Shown piece by piece: positions 47,401 through 62,400 of a stretch of 64,000 nucleotides of DNA; the stretch's first letter is position 1, and every line of letters begins with the position of its first letter. The notes under the pieces were generated by a model, which saw only the letters and a program-made list of their open reading frames with translations, had not been told where the DNA came from and searched no databases. The translations under genes and the position numbers were made by a program. The DNA lies in contig CP136066.1 of assembly GCA_032622095.1 (NCBI GenBank), positions 206,730,978 to 206,794,977 of the forward strand, read 5' to 3'. This DNA is from Siphonodentalium dalli. Taxonomy: Eukaryota > Mollusca > Scaphopoda > Gadilida > Siphonodentaliidae.

Positions 47401-50400
47401 TATGATAACACACGTTAAAAAAAAATGCACATAAATTAAAACGAATTATTGGACCCTTTTGACCCAAACTTGTTAATAATTATTGCTATGACGCTCACGT
47501 TTAATTTACTCATGACGTCATGTATATGACGTTACAGATACTCTCCAATGGGTTAAGAAACCAACAACAACATTTGGATACAGTATCCCCTTAAAGAAAA
47601 TTTCCAACTCACATAAGTAAATCTTCTAATTCCTTGAGTTTATGACTGGACTTGAGATAGGTGATGTAATGATTAACAGCTACCTGACGCTGTATAAGCT
47701 CTTTGTTGAATATCGGAGCTTTCAATGTCATTTTCAGGAACAATATTATCTGTAAATAAATTAGCAATGAAGCATCACAATCATTAGATTTAACCGTTTC
47801 ATGAATGGAACTTCCTGAAATTTTGCAAAAATACTGTGCCAATGCATTCTCTTATAGGGAGCCTCACATATATAAGAGAATACATTGGCCTAACAATATT
47901 TACCTTCACCTTGTAAGCCAGTGCATTCTCTTATATATGTGAGACTCCCTATGGGAGACTCGCATTTATCACATAATTTGGCCATAAAAGCAGTTTCATA
48001 ATTATCGGTAATAGACACGTTTAATATCAGCGCGTGCGATGACGTCACGGCGTTCTTCAGATAACTTGCGATCGCTGTAGTTTATGATTGTTGTTTTCGA
48101 TGAATATTTCGCGTTGCTTCGGGTTTATTTGATCATGTGATAAAAGGTATCTCACACTCGTCCTATTTTATACGTAATTTATCAACCTCGTCCTCTAAAT
48201 TCTATTTGAGCCTCGGTAAACCTCGGCTCAATCGAATTTAGTGAACTCGGTTGATAAATTCCGTATAAAATAGGAACTCATGTGAGATCCTCTATATATA
48301 AGAGAATGCACTGACCCAGGATACTTAATGCTGCACCAGCAAAGCTCCCATCATGAATGGTTTCAAATATTACAAATTTATACATTCTGATCAATGACCA
48401 ATAAACTTTAATAAATTCCTAAATGTTTGATTTCAGAAGATTCTAGTTAATAATTTCTTCAAAATATAGGTTCAAATTATTGAGTAACATTATTGAGTCT
48501 AACTAGCGTTATCTCATGTATTACAATGTGTTTTATACATCACTTCATGTGATTTGTCATGTTTTGGTTGGTGGTTTTAACCCTTTACCCAACAAACCGG
48601 CCTAAAAGGGCCGTTCTGTTGGGTAAAGGGTTAACATGATGACTGCCAACTCGTACACAATCATTCAAGTCAAATTTATAGTAGGATCATCTGCTAATTG
48701 ATTAGGTGATACAGCTTAACTGGTAAAAAAAAGCGCTCATGGCAGTGGACTATCAAATAGTGGGCCACCAAATTCAATAAAACAGTAATGAGGATAAACA
48801 CCAATGAATCCTTTGTTTGTCATAAGGCTACATTGTAGATAGTGGGTAGTGGTATATTGTCAAGTAACAATGGTGAGATTAAATAAGTCTAGACATGGTA
48901 TTTGAAGGTATGGACATAATTATATAGAAGATTAGATGTTAAGTAAAACAAAAGTATTAATATTAATTGCGAGACCAGAAATTGAGATTTTAATTTGTCC
49001 AAAGTTTTTTTAATTTGGCCAAAAAAAATCAGAATTTGCAACAACAAAAATTGGCCCAGCATGAACACTGACAATGAGTAATTAGTGTAGATAAGGTTAA
49101 TTTGTTAGCTGAAGATCCTTACACATTAATCTAAAGAGGTTTCTGATCGTTTCTCTGACTGTCGTCTGCTTATAAAATATGAACATTGCTAGGGGCTTGT
49201 TACATAAGCCGGGACAACTCTGTCGTACTGTTACAAGAGCAGAGATAACTCTCAGCATCACTAAATTCACCCTCTGCGGACCTCATTCTGTAAATGTCAG
49301 ACACACTAAATCCAGGCTTGGCTGTATCTAATATACTTACAGCCATTATTGCATTCCCATCATGCAATTCTATTGACTTATCAAGCAACTTAAGCTTATC
49401 CTCTTTTGATTTATACATCTCCAGTGAATATTTCTGTAAATCGAAATGGTGATATGATACATAAGATTGAGACAATGCATACTGTCTGTGTGGTTAACAC
49501 AAAATCATGTTTGCCAATAGGTCAGTTGCCAATCGGGTCTAGTTTTTGATATGGGGAAACCACCATCGACTGTTAACAATATATATATACAATATATAGT
49601 ACAAAAAGTAATGCAATATAGACAGTTATCATAAAAACAATTAACCATATTGTCTGGTTTTTTAACTTTTAACTGAACAGTATAGTCACAGTTACCGAAT
49701 ATAAAGCGAAAAATAAATTAATATTGCGTTCAGTTGATAATACATTGAACTTTATGATCCAGCAATGAAGACAATTATCTGCAGGTAGATTTAAGATTGC
49801 CTGCGAGGACAGCAGGCCGTGACAAAATGCGACTTACAAACGCATATTGAATTACATCATAATTATGTCAAGCAATTTATCTGCGCATGCGCCACATTCT
49901 ACTTTCACTTAATGCAGAGTTAGCGTTTACAATGATATGATTTAATTTATTTGAATGGACGTATGATCCCAGTGACATTTAAACATTTTGTCGTGGTTGA
50001 TATTCCAAATAACCCAAAATGACCATATTCCTGATTACAGTAATGCCCTAATTAATCGACTCCATAACCACAGCAGAATTATGGGTAACTAAATCCTGAA
50101 AAATTACCCATAATTCTGCTGTGGTTATGGAGTCGATTAATTAGGGCATTACTGTACTTCTCAATATCACTAATATTATATTATAAAGCCGAGTTTTGAG
50201 CCTATGACTTCGAGTTCTATGTGTATTCACACATTTATCGCGACAAAAATATTCCCCAATCTCGGTGGTAACAGTCAGTCAGACACACAGTGTCATCAGG
50301 TACATTTCAAGGTATCATATATTACATCGGTTGTCGAAATTTCTACATGATGATGGCCGTTGTCTGATATCCCAGTCAATGTTCGTCTTGTGTAGCAAAG

Positions 50401-53400
50401 AATCTATTTTAGTTACATCAAAGGACAGCCGTCGGCCTTGCAGACAGGCAGAATAAGATTTTTGGCGCAATTAATTTCCTGATTTTTTCGGAATGTCAAT
50501 TAGTTTATATATTGGCTAAAACATGATTTTCCATCTGTACAAGAAAACTACATACGTACAGTGAAACCTGCAATTTACAACCATGAGCGACCACCTGTCT
50601 TTTGTGACCAAATTCCTTTTGTACAGACCATTTTAACTATATAAATGACCACCAGTCGGTATAGTGCGGCAAAAACATAAATATTTACTTGTTATGAACG
50701 ACCACCGGTGAGCGACCACCGGTTGGTATATCGTGGCAAAAACATAAATATTTACTTGCTAAGAACGGCCAATTCCATAGAAAAAATAAATAAATTTGTG
50801 CAAAAAAGTTAAACTTTAAATGCACACAAACATATGTACTTATTTTATTCCCCGCTGTGAACCCCGAGTCTGTCAGTATATGATGCACGTGAGGGTATTC
50901 GTTTCACATGTCAATTAAGGTTACCGTATATTTTAAAGAGGTGAGAACTGCTCACTGGTGATTAAGAATGTATGAATAGAAGACACTTGAGGCCCATTTG
51001 GTAGATAAAAGGGTTTATGCAAGCAGTTAATTATGAAGTCACTTTGGTCTCGAGAATGGATTCATGTTTACACTTTGAAGACGCACGGTCTGAAATTGTA
51101 TTGTTTTACTTATAATCTACGGAAAGCGTACAAATCATCTCGGCTTGTATTACATGGGCTTCTTCCTATATAGGTTCATATACCATTATGCAACAGTTAT
51201 ATTTCAAATCTTTCTCATGCTCTTCAGTTACTTATAATTTCAAAATTTATTGTGTTGGTACTCCTTCCAAAAAGCGTAAGAATCTTAATTTAGAGGAGCG
51301 AATGAAAGTTTTAGATCGTTCAGAACAGTGCTCGCAAAATCGCATTGGACTTTAGTGTAAGGGAAAATTCAATCTATATTAAATCAAAGCTCTTACCTCA
51401 CCGTTGATCATGCGACTAAGCATATCGTCGATTGGAACTTTAGCATATTTACTCTCTTCTGCTGCCTGTGGAATAATCAATATTTATCACTTTATTATTC
51501 ATACATTTATTAGTAATTTAAATATTGAGGACTTATTTCATTGAATAAAATTAATTAGTTAGTATCAGTTATTTCATTGAATAAAATTAATCAGTTAGTA
51601 TCAGTTATTTCATTGAATAAAATTAATCAGTTAGTATCAGTTATTTCATTGAATAAAATTAATCAGTTAGTATCAGTTATTTCATTGAATAAAATTAATC
51701 AGTTAGTATCAGTTATTTCATTGAATAAAATTAATCAGTTAGTATCAGTTATTTCATTGAATAAAATTAATGTTAGTATCAGTTATTTCATTGAATAAAA
51801 TTAATCAGTTAGTATCAGTTATTTCATTGAATAAAATTAATCAGTTAGTATCAGTTATTTCATTGAATAAAATTAATCAGTTAGTATCAGTTATTTCATT
51901 GAATAAAATTAATCAGTTAGTATCAAAACACTCATTGGAAGAATGTAGCGATGAAATAATATTGGCGAACATTCCAACCAAATCAACTGTACCATTTCAG
52001 AGTTTCAGATAACACAACGGTAATTGTAAATATTTACTACTTATTTGGGATGCATTATTGGGCATAAACATTACGGTAATGATAATAATCACTGCAAGTA
52101 ATTTGTTTATTACGGTAATGATAATAATCACTGCATGTAACATTACGGTAATGATAATAATCACTGCATGTAATTTGTTTATTACGGTAATGATAATAAT
52201 CACTGCATGTAATTTGTTTATTACGGTAATGATAATAATCACTGCATGTAATTTGTTTATTACGGTAATGATAATAATCACTGCATGTAATTTGTTTATT
52301 ACGGTAATGATAATAATCACTGCATGTAATTTGTTTATTACGGTAATGATAATAATCACTGCATGTAATTTGTTTATTACGGTAATGATAATAATCACTG
52401 CATGTAATTTGTTTATTACGGTAATGATAATAATCACTGCATGTAATTTGTTTATTACGGTAATGATAATAATCACTGCATGTAATTTGTTTATAACGGT
52501 AATGATAATAATCACTGCATGTAATTTGTTTATAACGGTAATGATAATAATCACTGCATGTAATTTGTTTATAACGGTAATGATAATAATCACTGCATGT
52601 AATTTGTTTATAACGGTAATGATAATAATCACTGCATGTAATTTGTTTATTACGGTAATGATAATAATCACGGCATGTAATTTGTTTATAACGATAATGA
52701 TAATAATCACTGCATGTAATTTGTTTATTACGGTAATGATAATAATCACTGCATGTAATTTGTTTATTACGGTAATGATAATAATCACTGCATGTAATTT
52801 GTTTATTACGGTAATGATAATAATCACTGCATGTAATTTGTTTATAACGATAATGATAATAATCAATGCATGTAATTTGTTTATAACGATAATGATAATA
52901 ATCACTGCATGTAATTAGTTTATAACGATAATGATAATAATCACTGCATGTAATTTGTTTATTACGGTAATGATAATAATCACTGCATGTAATTTGTTTA
53001 TAACGATAATGCTGTTTTCTGCCTATTATGATATCAAATTAATGAAAATAACTTATTTTTGCATGGCTATTTGTGACCCGCCATATCAAATCCGGTATTT
53101 TTTTACCCTGTGCCAATGCATTCTCTTATATATGCGAGTCGACCATAGGTCGCCTCGCATATATAAGAGAATGCATTGGCCTAACAATTTTTTACAATTT
53201 TAATAATTTTTTCTTGTATTCTTTAACAATTTTATAATTTCACCCATACAGAGCCCCAGACAAACATGAGCAGACGACACTCTTCTATATGCTTCTATAT
53301 ATGTGTGGGGCTCCCTGCAGGGTAATGGATGTTTTTTATTTTATGTCCTAAAAATTGTCAGAAACATTTATTTAAAAAAAAAGGAAAAAAAATTGTTAGG

Positions 53401-56400
53401 CCAATGCATTCTCTTATATATGCGAGGCGACCTATGGTCGACTCGCATATATAAGAGAACGCATTGGCACAGGGTAAAAAAATCCTGACTTCCGACTGGA
53501 TTTGATATGGCGGGTCAAATTTGTTATACCGCCGGAACACATCAGCTGAGTGTTTCACATCAAACTTGACTTTGAGCTAAAAACGCACCTTCATGTCAAA
53601 ATTCAATAGCAGTAGAAAAAGATAGTAAAGAGTAAGTAAATGAAAGAGAAGCCTAAAGTAATGCCCTAAATAATCGACTCCTTAACCACAGCAGAATTAT
53701 GGGTAATTGTTTTAGGATTTAGTCAGAAATATAGCTTGTTGCCATTCATTGGAAAGCTCTTAGTGAGAGCTTTCCGATGAATGGCAACAAGCCATATTTC
53801 CGACTAAATCCTGAAAAATTACCCATAATTCTGCTGTGGATAAGCAGTAGATTATTTAGGGCATTACTGTACCTCTAGTCGTCTTGTTAACATATTGCAC
53901 TGTGCTTCCAAGTGAGCCAGATCAGCCAGGTTTGGTGTCTTCTTAGGTACATTTGGCTCAGTAACTGAAAAAGATGTTATTACAGATTTTTGGTGGTCTA
54001 CAGCAAAGACACTTGTCTGGTATTTTTATCACTTATTGGAACAACAATATACTCCACCCTTGTACATTGGTTTACCAGTTTAATTTAGGTAACTTCACCA
54101 TAATTTGTTTTGATTACTTCATTTTCGTGCCCTGAGGCAGGACCATCCATGCACTATGATCAATTCTTTGAGTGTTGCAAACAATATGTACATCTAGTTA
54201 GAGGCTTTTCTGGAAAAAATACATAAAATCAGCTGTGAGCCGGTGCATACCACAACACAGCATCCGGTGAATCAAGGATTACCACAAAATAATCAAGTGC
54301 AACACCAATCAACACCAAGCCCCCGATGCTCAGTTTAGAGCGGGCAATATTAAATATTTGTATGGATGGAAAAAAAAAAAAAATCGGAATCCAAGAAGGT
54401 CCATTACTCGGGGGTAATCAATTGATAAAACACATTGTATTCTTTCCCACATATTGACCTATCACTATTCTAAAGATATTGAAATCCAAAGAAGGAAAAT
54501 CTTGCTATTTCCAACAAGAGCAATCACTCTGATAAAAGACTTAGACAAAACGTGTCAGTATACTTCAATCAATCATTCCAAATAACATTCAAGCAAGCCT
54601 TGGAATAGTGTGTCTGTCATTTGCAGAATGAGGTCCCTAGAGGGTGAATATAGTGATGCTACCCCGCATAGCGGGCTAGCATCACCAAATTCACCCTCTT
54701 GGGACCTCATTCTGCTTACACCTCAGCAGAATTAGGTTCCCAGAGGGTGAATTTGGTGATGCTAGCCCACTATGTGGGGTACCATCGCTTCATTCACCCT
54801 TTGGGGACCTCATTCTGCAAATGACAGACACCCTATTTCAAGGCTAACATTCAAGTTTGACCATTTCTACTGGAGTTACGATGCAGAATGTCTGTACAGA
54901 GTGAGAATTAAATATAATTCTAAGTCCAACATTTCCATTACTCTGTTAACGATGAACAGACAAACCCCACAGTAAGTGGGTATCTGTTCCCCTAAACTGG
55001 ACTATCAACAAACCAAAGCACAACCAAATCTGCTGATCCATGTTACAAGTTCATACAGACACAAAATTCACAAGCCAAACAAGGGCTGTAACTCTGGTAT
55101 AAATACTGTACTGAATTAGATAGTCCCTAGAGGATGAATTTGGTCACATTAGCCCACTGTACAGGGCAGCGTCACTAAATTCACCCTCTGGGGACCTCAC
55201 TTTTCAAATGTTCGGCCCCATATTTTCAGGCGTGAATACCTTCTTGAATGGAGGGTTCACTGGAGTTCAAACTGCTTTTCACCTCTCCAGCTTTGAATTG
55301 GACAGAGGGCCATGCATCAGTAGTTCCTGAAAATTTGTCATAATATTAACCCCTTCATGATGAGAGCAAGGCTCAAAATAAATGGCCGGTCATCGTCATT
55401 GTCCGATGAAAAATAGCTTTTGTCCAGTGCACTTCAGTGTCCATCGGACATTTTGTCCAATGCAATTCTTTAACCCTTTGAGTGCCAGGTCCGATTTTTG
55501 TATCAACCCATATACCCTATGCCAATGCATTCTCTTATATATGCGAGTCGACCATAGGTCGCCTCGCATATATAAGAGAATGCATTGGCCTAACAATTTT
55601 TTTTTTTTTTTTTTTTTTGGTGACAATTTTTTACAATTTTAATAATTTATTCTTTAACAGACTTATTTTGTAGGTTTAGGGCCGATGAGATCGGCCCCTG
55701 GCACTCAAAGGGTTAAACAATCTGTATCTGTCCAAGGAGCCAAATAGGACATTGAAAATAAACAAGACAGTCAATGACTGTGGGGTCGCTCACCAGACTG
55801 CAAAGACTGATAAGACTGGGACTCTGGAGACCAAAACAGTCAGCACTTTTCATAATCACTTTAAAAGAAGTAGATTTAAACAGGATATGTGGCTAGAGAG
55901 ACTTCAAGTATGTAGCTTGGTAAAAATCCACCTTGAAATTGCCAACTGTACACTACTGATCACCCCCCTCCTCCAGCTCAACAAGTCCCCTCCCGACCGG
56001 GATCCAGACTCCCAAGTCTTAGGTTGGAATTTCACAACCGACACCTCAAACTTTCTCAATTGTTGGAAATTTCCAATCTCACAAGCGCCTTTTTCTAAAA
56101 CCATTTAAACATGTTTGAAGCCCAATTATCCATGGACCCAAAACACAATACATGTATGTCAGACCAATCAGTCAGGTGGTTCCAAGGTAGATGTTTTAAT
56201 GAATTTGGTTTTTCTATGATTTTATTGGACACAAAAGTGTTAACTCCTTATAGACTGCCATTTCTTGACAGGTTGACCTCATTTTAACAAATCTGTATCT
56301 CAGTCACTAAAGGATCTTCCTGATTCCTCCATACTATATGTAAGCTAAATAGTCCAAAATCCCTTGAGAAGACATTTTAAGAATTACTATAGAGACATAT

Positions 56401-59400
56401 AGTTATGTCCCTGGTCCCACCCTATTTAACCGGGTGACCCCATCTGAATAAATTTGAATCCCAGACACCAAAGAACCCTTCATACATATCATAAATATCA
56501 GTCAAATAGACCTGATGGTCCTTGTGAAGGAAGCATATTAAGAGGGAAACTGTCCTTCGCTTGGCCCCTATTTGACCAGGTGACCCCATTAAAAAAATCT
56601 GAATTGCAGTCAACGAAGAACATTCCATTCTATATAAGCCAACTAGTTCTTGCAAACATATTTTAAGAATTACTATGTAGCGAAATAGTTAAGTCTCTTG
56701 CTCTGCCCTTATTTGACTTTGTGATCCCATTTTCACAAATCTGATAAGGATAAAAATTAAGTTCCCCAGTTGAAGTTGGTGATATTCACCCATTGGGCAC
56801 CTCATTTATGAATTTTATCTTCTGCAAATTAGGGGATATAGAAACTTCCTAGAAGGGAAATTTAACTAACAACAATGTAAATTTGATACTATAGATACTT
56901 CCCAGAAGATGAGGCCTAAGCAGAATGAGGTCGCCAGAGGGTGAATTTGGTGATGCTAGCCTGCTGTGCCGGATAGCATCACAAAAAGCGTGTCTGTTCC
57001 TACATTGTGTATGCCTGGCCTCAAGCAACACAATGTATTATACAACAAGCCTTGAAATAGTGTGATAGTGTGTCTGTCATTTGCAGAGTGAGGTCCCCAG
57101 AGGGTGAATTTAGTGACGCTAAATTCACCCTCTGGGGACCTCATTCTGATAAAGTCCTCAACTGCTATGGAAGACCTAGAATAAAATTGAATTTCCCCAG
57201 TTGAAGTTGGTGATGTTCACCCATTGGGCCCCTCAATTATGAATTTTATCTTCTGCAAATTAGGGGATATAGAAACTTCCTAGAAGGGAAATTTAACTAA
57301 CAACAATGTAAATATGATACTATAGATACTTCCCAGAAGATGAGGCCTAAGCACAATGAGGTCCCCAAATGGTGAATTTGGTGATGCTAGCCTTGAATCA
57401 AGCTTTGAAATAGTCTGTCTGTTATTTGCAGAATGAGGTCGCCAGAGGGTGAATTTGGTGATGCTAGCCTGCTGTGCCGGATAGCATCACAAAAAGCGTG
57501 TCTGTTCCTACATTGTGTATGCCTGGCCTCAAGCAACACAATGTATTATACAACAAGCCTTGAAATAGTGTGATAGTGTGTCTGTCATTTGCAGAGTGAG
57601 GTCCCCAGAGGGTGAATTTAGTGACGCTAAATTCACCCTCTGGGGACCTCATTCTGATAAGGCCCTCAACTGCTATGGAAGACCTAGAATAAGATTGAAG
57701 TTCCCCAGTTTAAATTGGTGATGTTCACCCATTGGGCACCTCAATCATGAATTTTATCTTCTGCAAATTAAGGGATACAGAAACTTCCTAGAAGGGAAAT
57801 TTAACTAACAACAATGTAAATTTGATACTATAGATACTTCCCAGAAGATGAGGCCTAAGCAGAATGAGATCTTGAGACCCTAGATACTTCCCAGAAGATG
57901 AGGCCTAAGTGGAATAAGGTTCTCAGAGGGTGTATTTGGTTATGCTAGCCTGCTGTGTAGGATAGCGTCACTAAATTCACCCTCTGGGAACCTCATTCTC
58001 CAAATGCCAGGCACTCTGAGAAAATGAAATTAATCTGATTTTAATGACCACTGAGTGATAATGTAAACAACAAGGGTGCTTCATTGATAACACCATTAAT
58101 CTCATTTAAATTATGGATGACATGAATACACTCCCTGGGGACTCTGCCTAAGGCTGCAGAAGCTATCTTTATCTCTCTATCTGCCTTGCCATGTGCCTAT
58201 CAGTTCATAGGAGAGTTGCCTTGTAATGGGAATTTAAAAAAAAAAAAACTTTATTTACCTGTGAGTTAGGATATGAGATAGGGTGGAATGCTGTTGGTTG
58301 GGGGCAGGGTGGGGTTCTGGGTCATGTGGGGGGGGGGGTGATATTTTTTTTTGTATGTTAAATTGATGAAGGAGTTCCTGAATTTTTTATTATTTTTTGG
58401 GGAATTATGGAACTATTTGACCCAGTGACCCCATTTGAACAAATCTGAACCCCAGTCATTCAATGACCCCACATACCAAATATAAACTAAATCGGCATAA
58501 TGGTTGTTGACAAGAAGTCGTTATAAGAATTACCAAGGAGGAATATAGTTATGGGCCTGGTTTCGCAACTGTTTGACACAGTGACCTCATTTGAACAAAT
58601 CTGAATGACAGGTACCTAGGGAACATCCACACCAAATATGATCAAAATGCAAAAATGTAATTTTTTGGTTTTTAGAGTTATGTCCCTGGCTCTGTCCCTA
58701 TTTGACCCAGTGACCCAATTTGAACAAATCTGATTCCCAGTCACCCAAGGTCCCTCGGTAGCAAATATAAGCTAAATCGGCCCAATATATTTTTAGAAGA
58801 AGTCATTGTAAGAATCACTATGAGTTATGGCCCTGGTTTCTCAACTAATTGACCGGGTGACCTCATTTGAACAAATCTGAACACCAGTCACCCAAGGACT
58901 CTCCATACCAAATATTAGCTAAATTGGCACAATGGTTATGGACAAGAAGCTGTTGTAAGAATTACTGTGGAGGAATAGAGTTATGGCCCTGGTTTCGCAA
59001 CTATTTGACCCAGTGACCTCATTTGAACAAATCTGAATGAGAGTCACCTAGGGAACATACACACCAAATATGAACCAATTCGGTATGATGGTTTAAGAGG
59101 AGAAGATGTTTTTTAAAAAGTTGACGGACGGACAGACGGACAGACGGACAGACGGACAGACGGATGGACAGACAGACGGACAGACGGATGGACGGACGAC
59201 GGACGAGGAGTGATGACTATAGCTCCACCGGAGACTTTGTCTCAGGTGAGCTAAAAATAGTTCTTTTCTAATTTCAGATCAATTCATAGTGAATATAATT
59301 ATGTCTAATTGCATATGTATTTATTAATCGACATACAGTTTTTGAACTTTTGAAAATAAAAATAACATGGGTTTTTCCTAGGTGGCAATTGGACGCTCAC

Positions 59401-62400
59401 TAAAATGTGCGCATCATTGACAAATAATAAGTTGATTGAAAATTTAAATACTGTCTCATACAGTACATCTGAAAATTTGACAGGCACCATTTTGAAATGA
59501 CCAACACCATCCATTTGGTGCCTGTCATTTTGACAGTTGGTTAAAAAATTATTATTTTGAGCCTTGGATGGGAGCTGTGAGGGTGCAGCATTAAAGATCC
59601 TGTGCCAGTGCATTATCTTATATATGCGAGTCTCCCATAGGGAGCCTCGCATATATTAAAGAATGCACTGGCTTACATGGTCAAGGTAGATATTGTTAGG
59701 CCAATGTATTCTCTTATATATGCGAGGCTCCCCATGGGAGACTTGCTTATATAAGAGAATGCATTGGTACAGATTTTTCGCAAAACTTCAGGAAGCTCCA
59801 GTCATGGAAGGGTTAACCATGTCTGTACTCAATGAATTCTCCATACAGTTATAAATGTATACATTGGAATGGTCTATTATTCATCTGGAGGTGTTTGTGG
59901 AAAATCATAAGCAGACAAAAGATAATACAAGTATACAAGTACAAAAAGGACTTATTGGAGACAAATGTTTAGATAATAAGTTTCTTGAACTTATTATCTG
60001 AACATTTCCTATGGCATAACTACTAATCAATGATGCTTGAGTATAGAAAGGGTTGACAATCATGACCGCTAAAGAATAAATAAGGAAGCTGAGGCCATTT
60101 TGACAGAAGCCATAAATGTCATTTGTGTGTATACCTAGTTAGATGTCACAGACCTCAAAATTAGCCAAGGCACTAAGCAATGCCGTGGAAAATGCAGTGA
60201 CAACATTTGAATCTAACATGCCACAGCATTAAATTGCTGCGGGACATTTTTCCTAATTTTGAGGGCTGGATGAGTGGATGTCATCAGTATTTTTTAAAAG
60301 GGTTCAAGACATATTATGTACTTATTTCAGGGCATCAGACTAATTAGTGTGTACCCACATTTCCCACTGATATAATGTACAGTAATGCTCTAAGTAATCG
60401 ACCCGTTAACCACAGAAGAATTATGGGTAACTTTTCAGGATTTAGTCGGAAATATGGTTTGTTGCCATTCATCGGAAAGCTCTTGGCGAGAGCTTTCCTA
60501 TGAATGGCAACAAGCCATATTTCCGACTAAATCATGAAAAGTTACCCATACCACGTACCAAATATCAAGAAATCAGTTGAATATTGCTCAAGTTGTCATC
60601 CAGGCAACCCAAAAAAGCAATTACTAAGTCAAATAGAAGGTCGCAGACCCCATATCCCCCGAATCGAGGTGGCTTTTTGGGATGTTCGCTTTTTTTAGGA
60701 ACAAAGGAGTAAAATAAATTCTGTCAATATTTGACTCCAACTAGACGATGTCCTGCGTGTTCTCAAAGGTGAGCCACACTCAAGTATCAAGAGATTCATT
60801 TGAAGATTGCCCAATTTATCATTAAGACAAATTTCATTCCATTCAGCTGAGACTATCTAAAGTTATCATCCGGGAACCAAAAAGTGAACGAATGGACAGA
60901 CAGATGGTTGGATGGATGCCCCAACGAATGCACCAAAAACATTATACATCCTGTTTTTTAAAACGAGCGTATCAAAATTGATACTGTATGTAAAATACAT
61001 ATATATGTATATCCTCAATGTAATAATTGTCAACGTGTGTATTCTTAGAGAGACTTATTTTCATAATGGTCAGTGTTAGCTGGCAAATAAAATTATCTTT
61101 GTTTATCATTCCCCATTGGTTTTATTTAGTGGGAGATTCACAGGCATTATAAGCATTGGAGTGGGATGTGTACAGGTATATTATGTGCGGGAGAAAAAAT
61201 TTGGGCTCGGGTAAAGAGGCCCTAAAAGGGGAAAAAAGCGGAAACCCTGGGTATAGTTCACTTAATACATTGTATCAGCTGAACAATCGCATATTTTTCA
61301 TGAAGGAATTATTTATTGAACTCTTACATTGTATGTATCTCAGAATATAAAGACATGGATGTGTAATAAACACAGAACGACACAAGTGTGTTAATGGGTT
61401 TGTTGATACAGCACGAGTGCTAACACGGAATGATAGAATGAGAGGCACAGCCTCCGCGATGGCACAAGTGCCCTGTCAACAAACTCAGGGGTGATAGGAA
61501 GACAGGCAGTCATGACTATATCACCCCTAACAATACACATGTATAGTCTATTAATATTATATTTATTTGTAATTGTACTTTCCATGCATGTATATTGTAA
61601 ATAAAACAAGAGGTGTGCACTCGCGTGCTAGCATACCCCCACTGTGGCAAATTCAACCCGCATTATCCGTAAACCTAATAAAAAAGATTTTTAACTTTAA
61701 AGAAAAATTTAGATTAATTATATCGATATGGTGTCGCAAGAAGCTCATACAGGAAAAAATATTCAAATTGGTTCATCCACAAAAAAAAAATCCCAAAATT
61801 TTCTAAGTCAAAATAAGTCGAAAATGAAGTGTAATGTTAGGAAAAACAGTCCGAGCCAACCCTGAGCCGCATCATGTAGAGAGGGTGTTGTGAGAAGCAT
61901 GTATACCAAAAATTATTGAAATCGGTCCATATTTGTTAAAGTTATTAAGTCGGACAGAATTTTCTAAGTCAAAATAAGTCGAAAAGTAAGGCGTAACTTA
62001 AACAAGAGGTGTGCACTCGAGTGCTAGCATACCCCCACCGTGGCAAATTCAACCCGCATTATCCGTAAACTCAACCAAAAAGATTTTTAACTTTAAAGAA
62101 TAATTCGGACTAATAATATCGATATGGTGTCACAAGAAGCTTGTACAGAAAAAATTATTCAAATCGGTTCATATTTGTTAAAGTTATTAAGTCAGACAGA
62201 ATTTTCTAAGTCAAAATAAGTTGAAAATGAGGTGTAATATTACGAAAAACAGTCTGAGCCAACCCCTAGCCGCATCATGTAGAGAGGGTATTGTGAGAAG
62301 CATGTATACCAAAAATTATTGAAATCGGTTCATAGTTGTTCGAGTTATGAGGTCGGAAGGACGGACGGACGGACGGACGTACCAACAAATGGGTAGATAT

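Noticed and set aside
49881-49895. NRF1-type promoter
   Set aside because: A single palindromic motif in an intron with no first exon on either strand.
51533-51926. Regular 36-bp repeats resembling a CRISPR array
   Set aside because: Units abut with no spacers, and the context is a eukaryotic intron.
51997-52918. Long open frames (302 aa minus, 286 aa plus)
   Set aside because: Pure translation of the 39-bp minisatellite; open on both strands only because the unit is divisible by three and stop-free.
1419-59256. Segmental duplication between 1.4-6.5 kb and 55.8-59.3 kb
   Set aside because: Both copies share defined element ends and unrelated flanks, so they are two insertions of family B rather than a duplicated chromosome segment.
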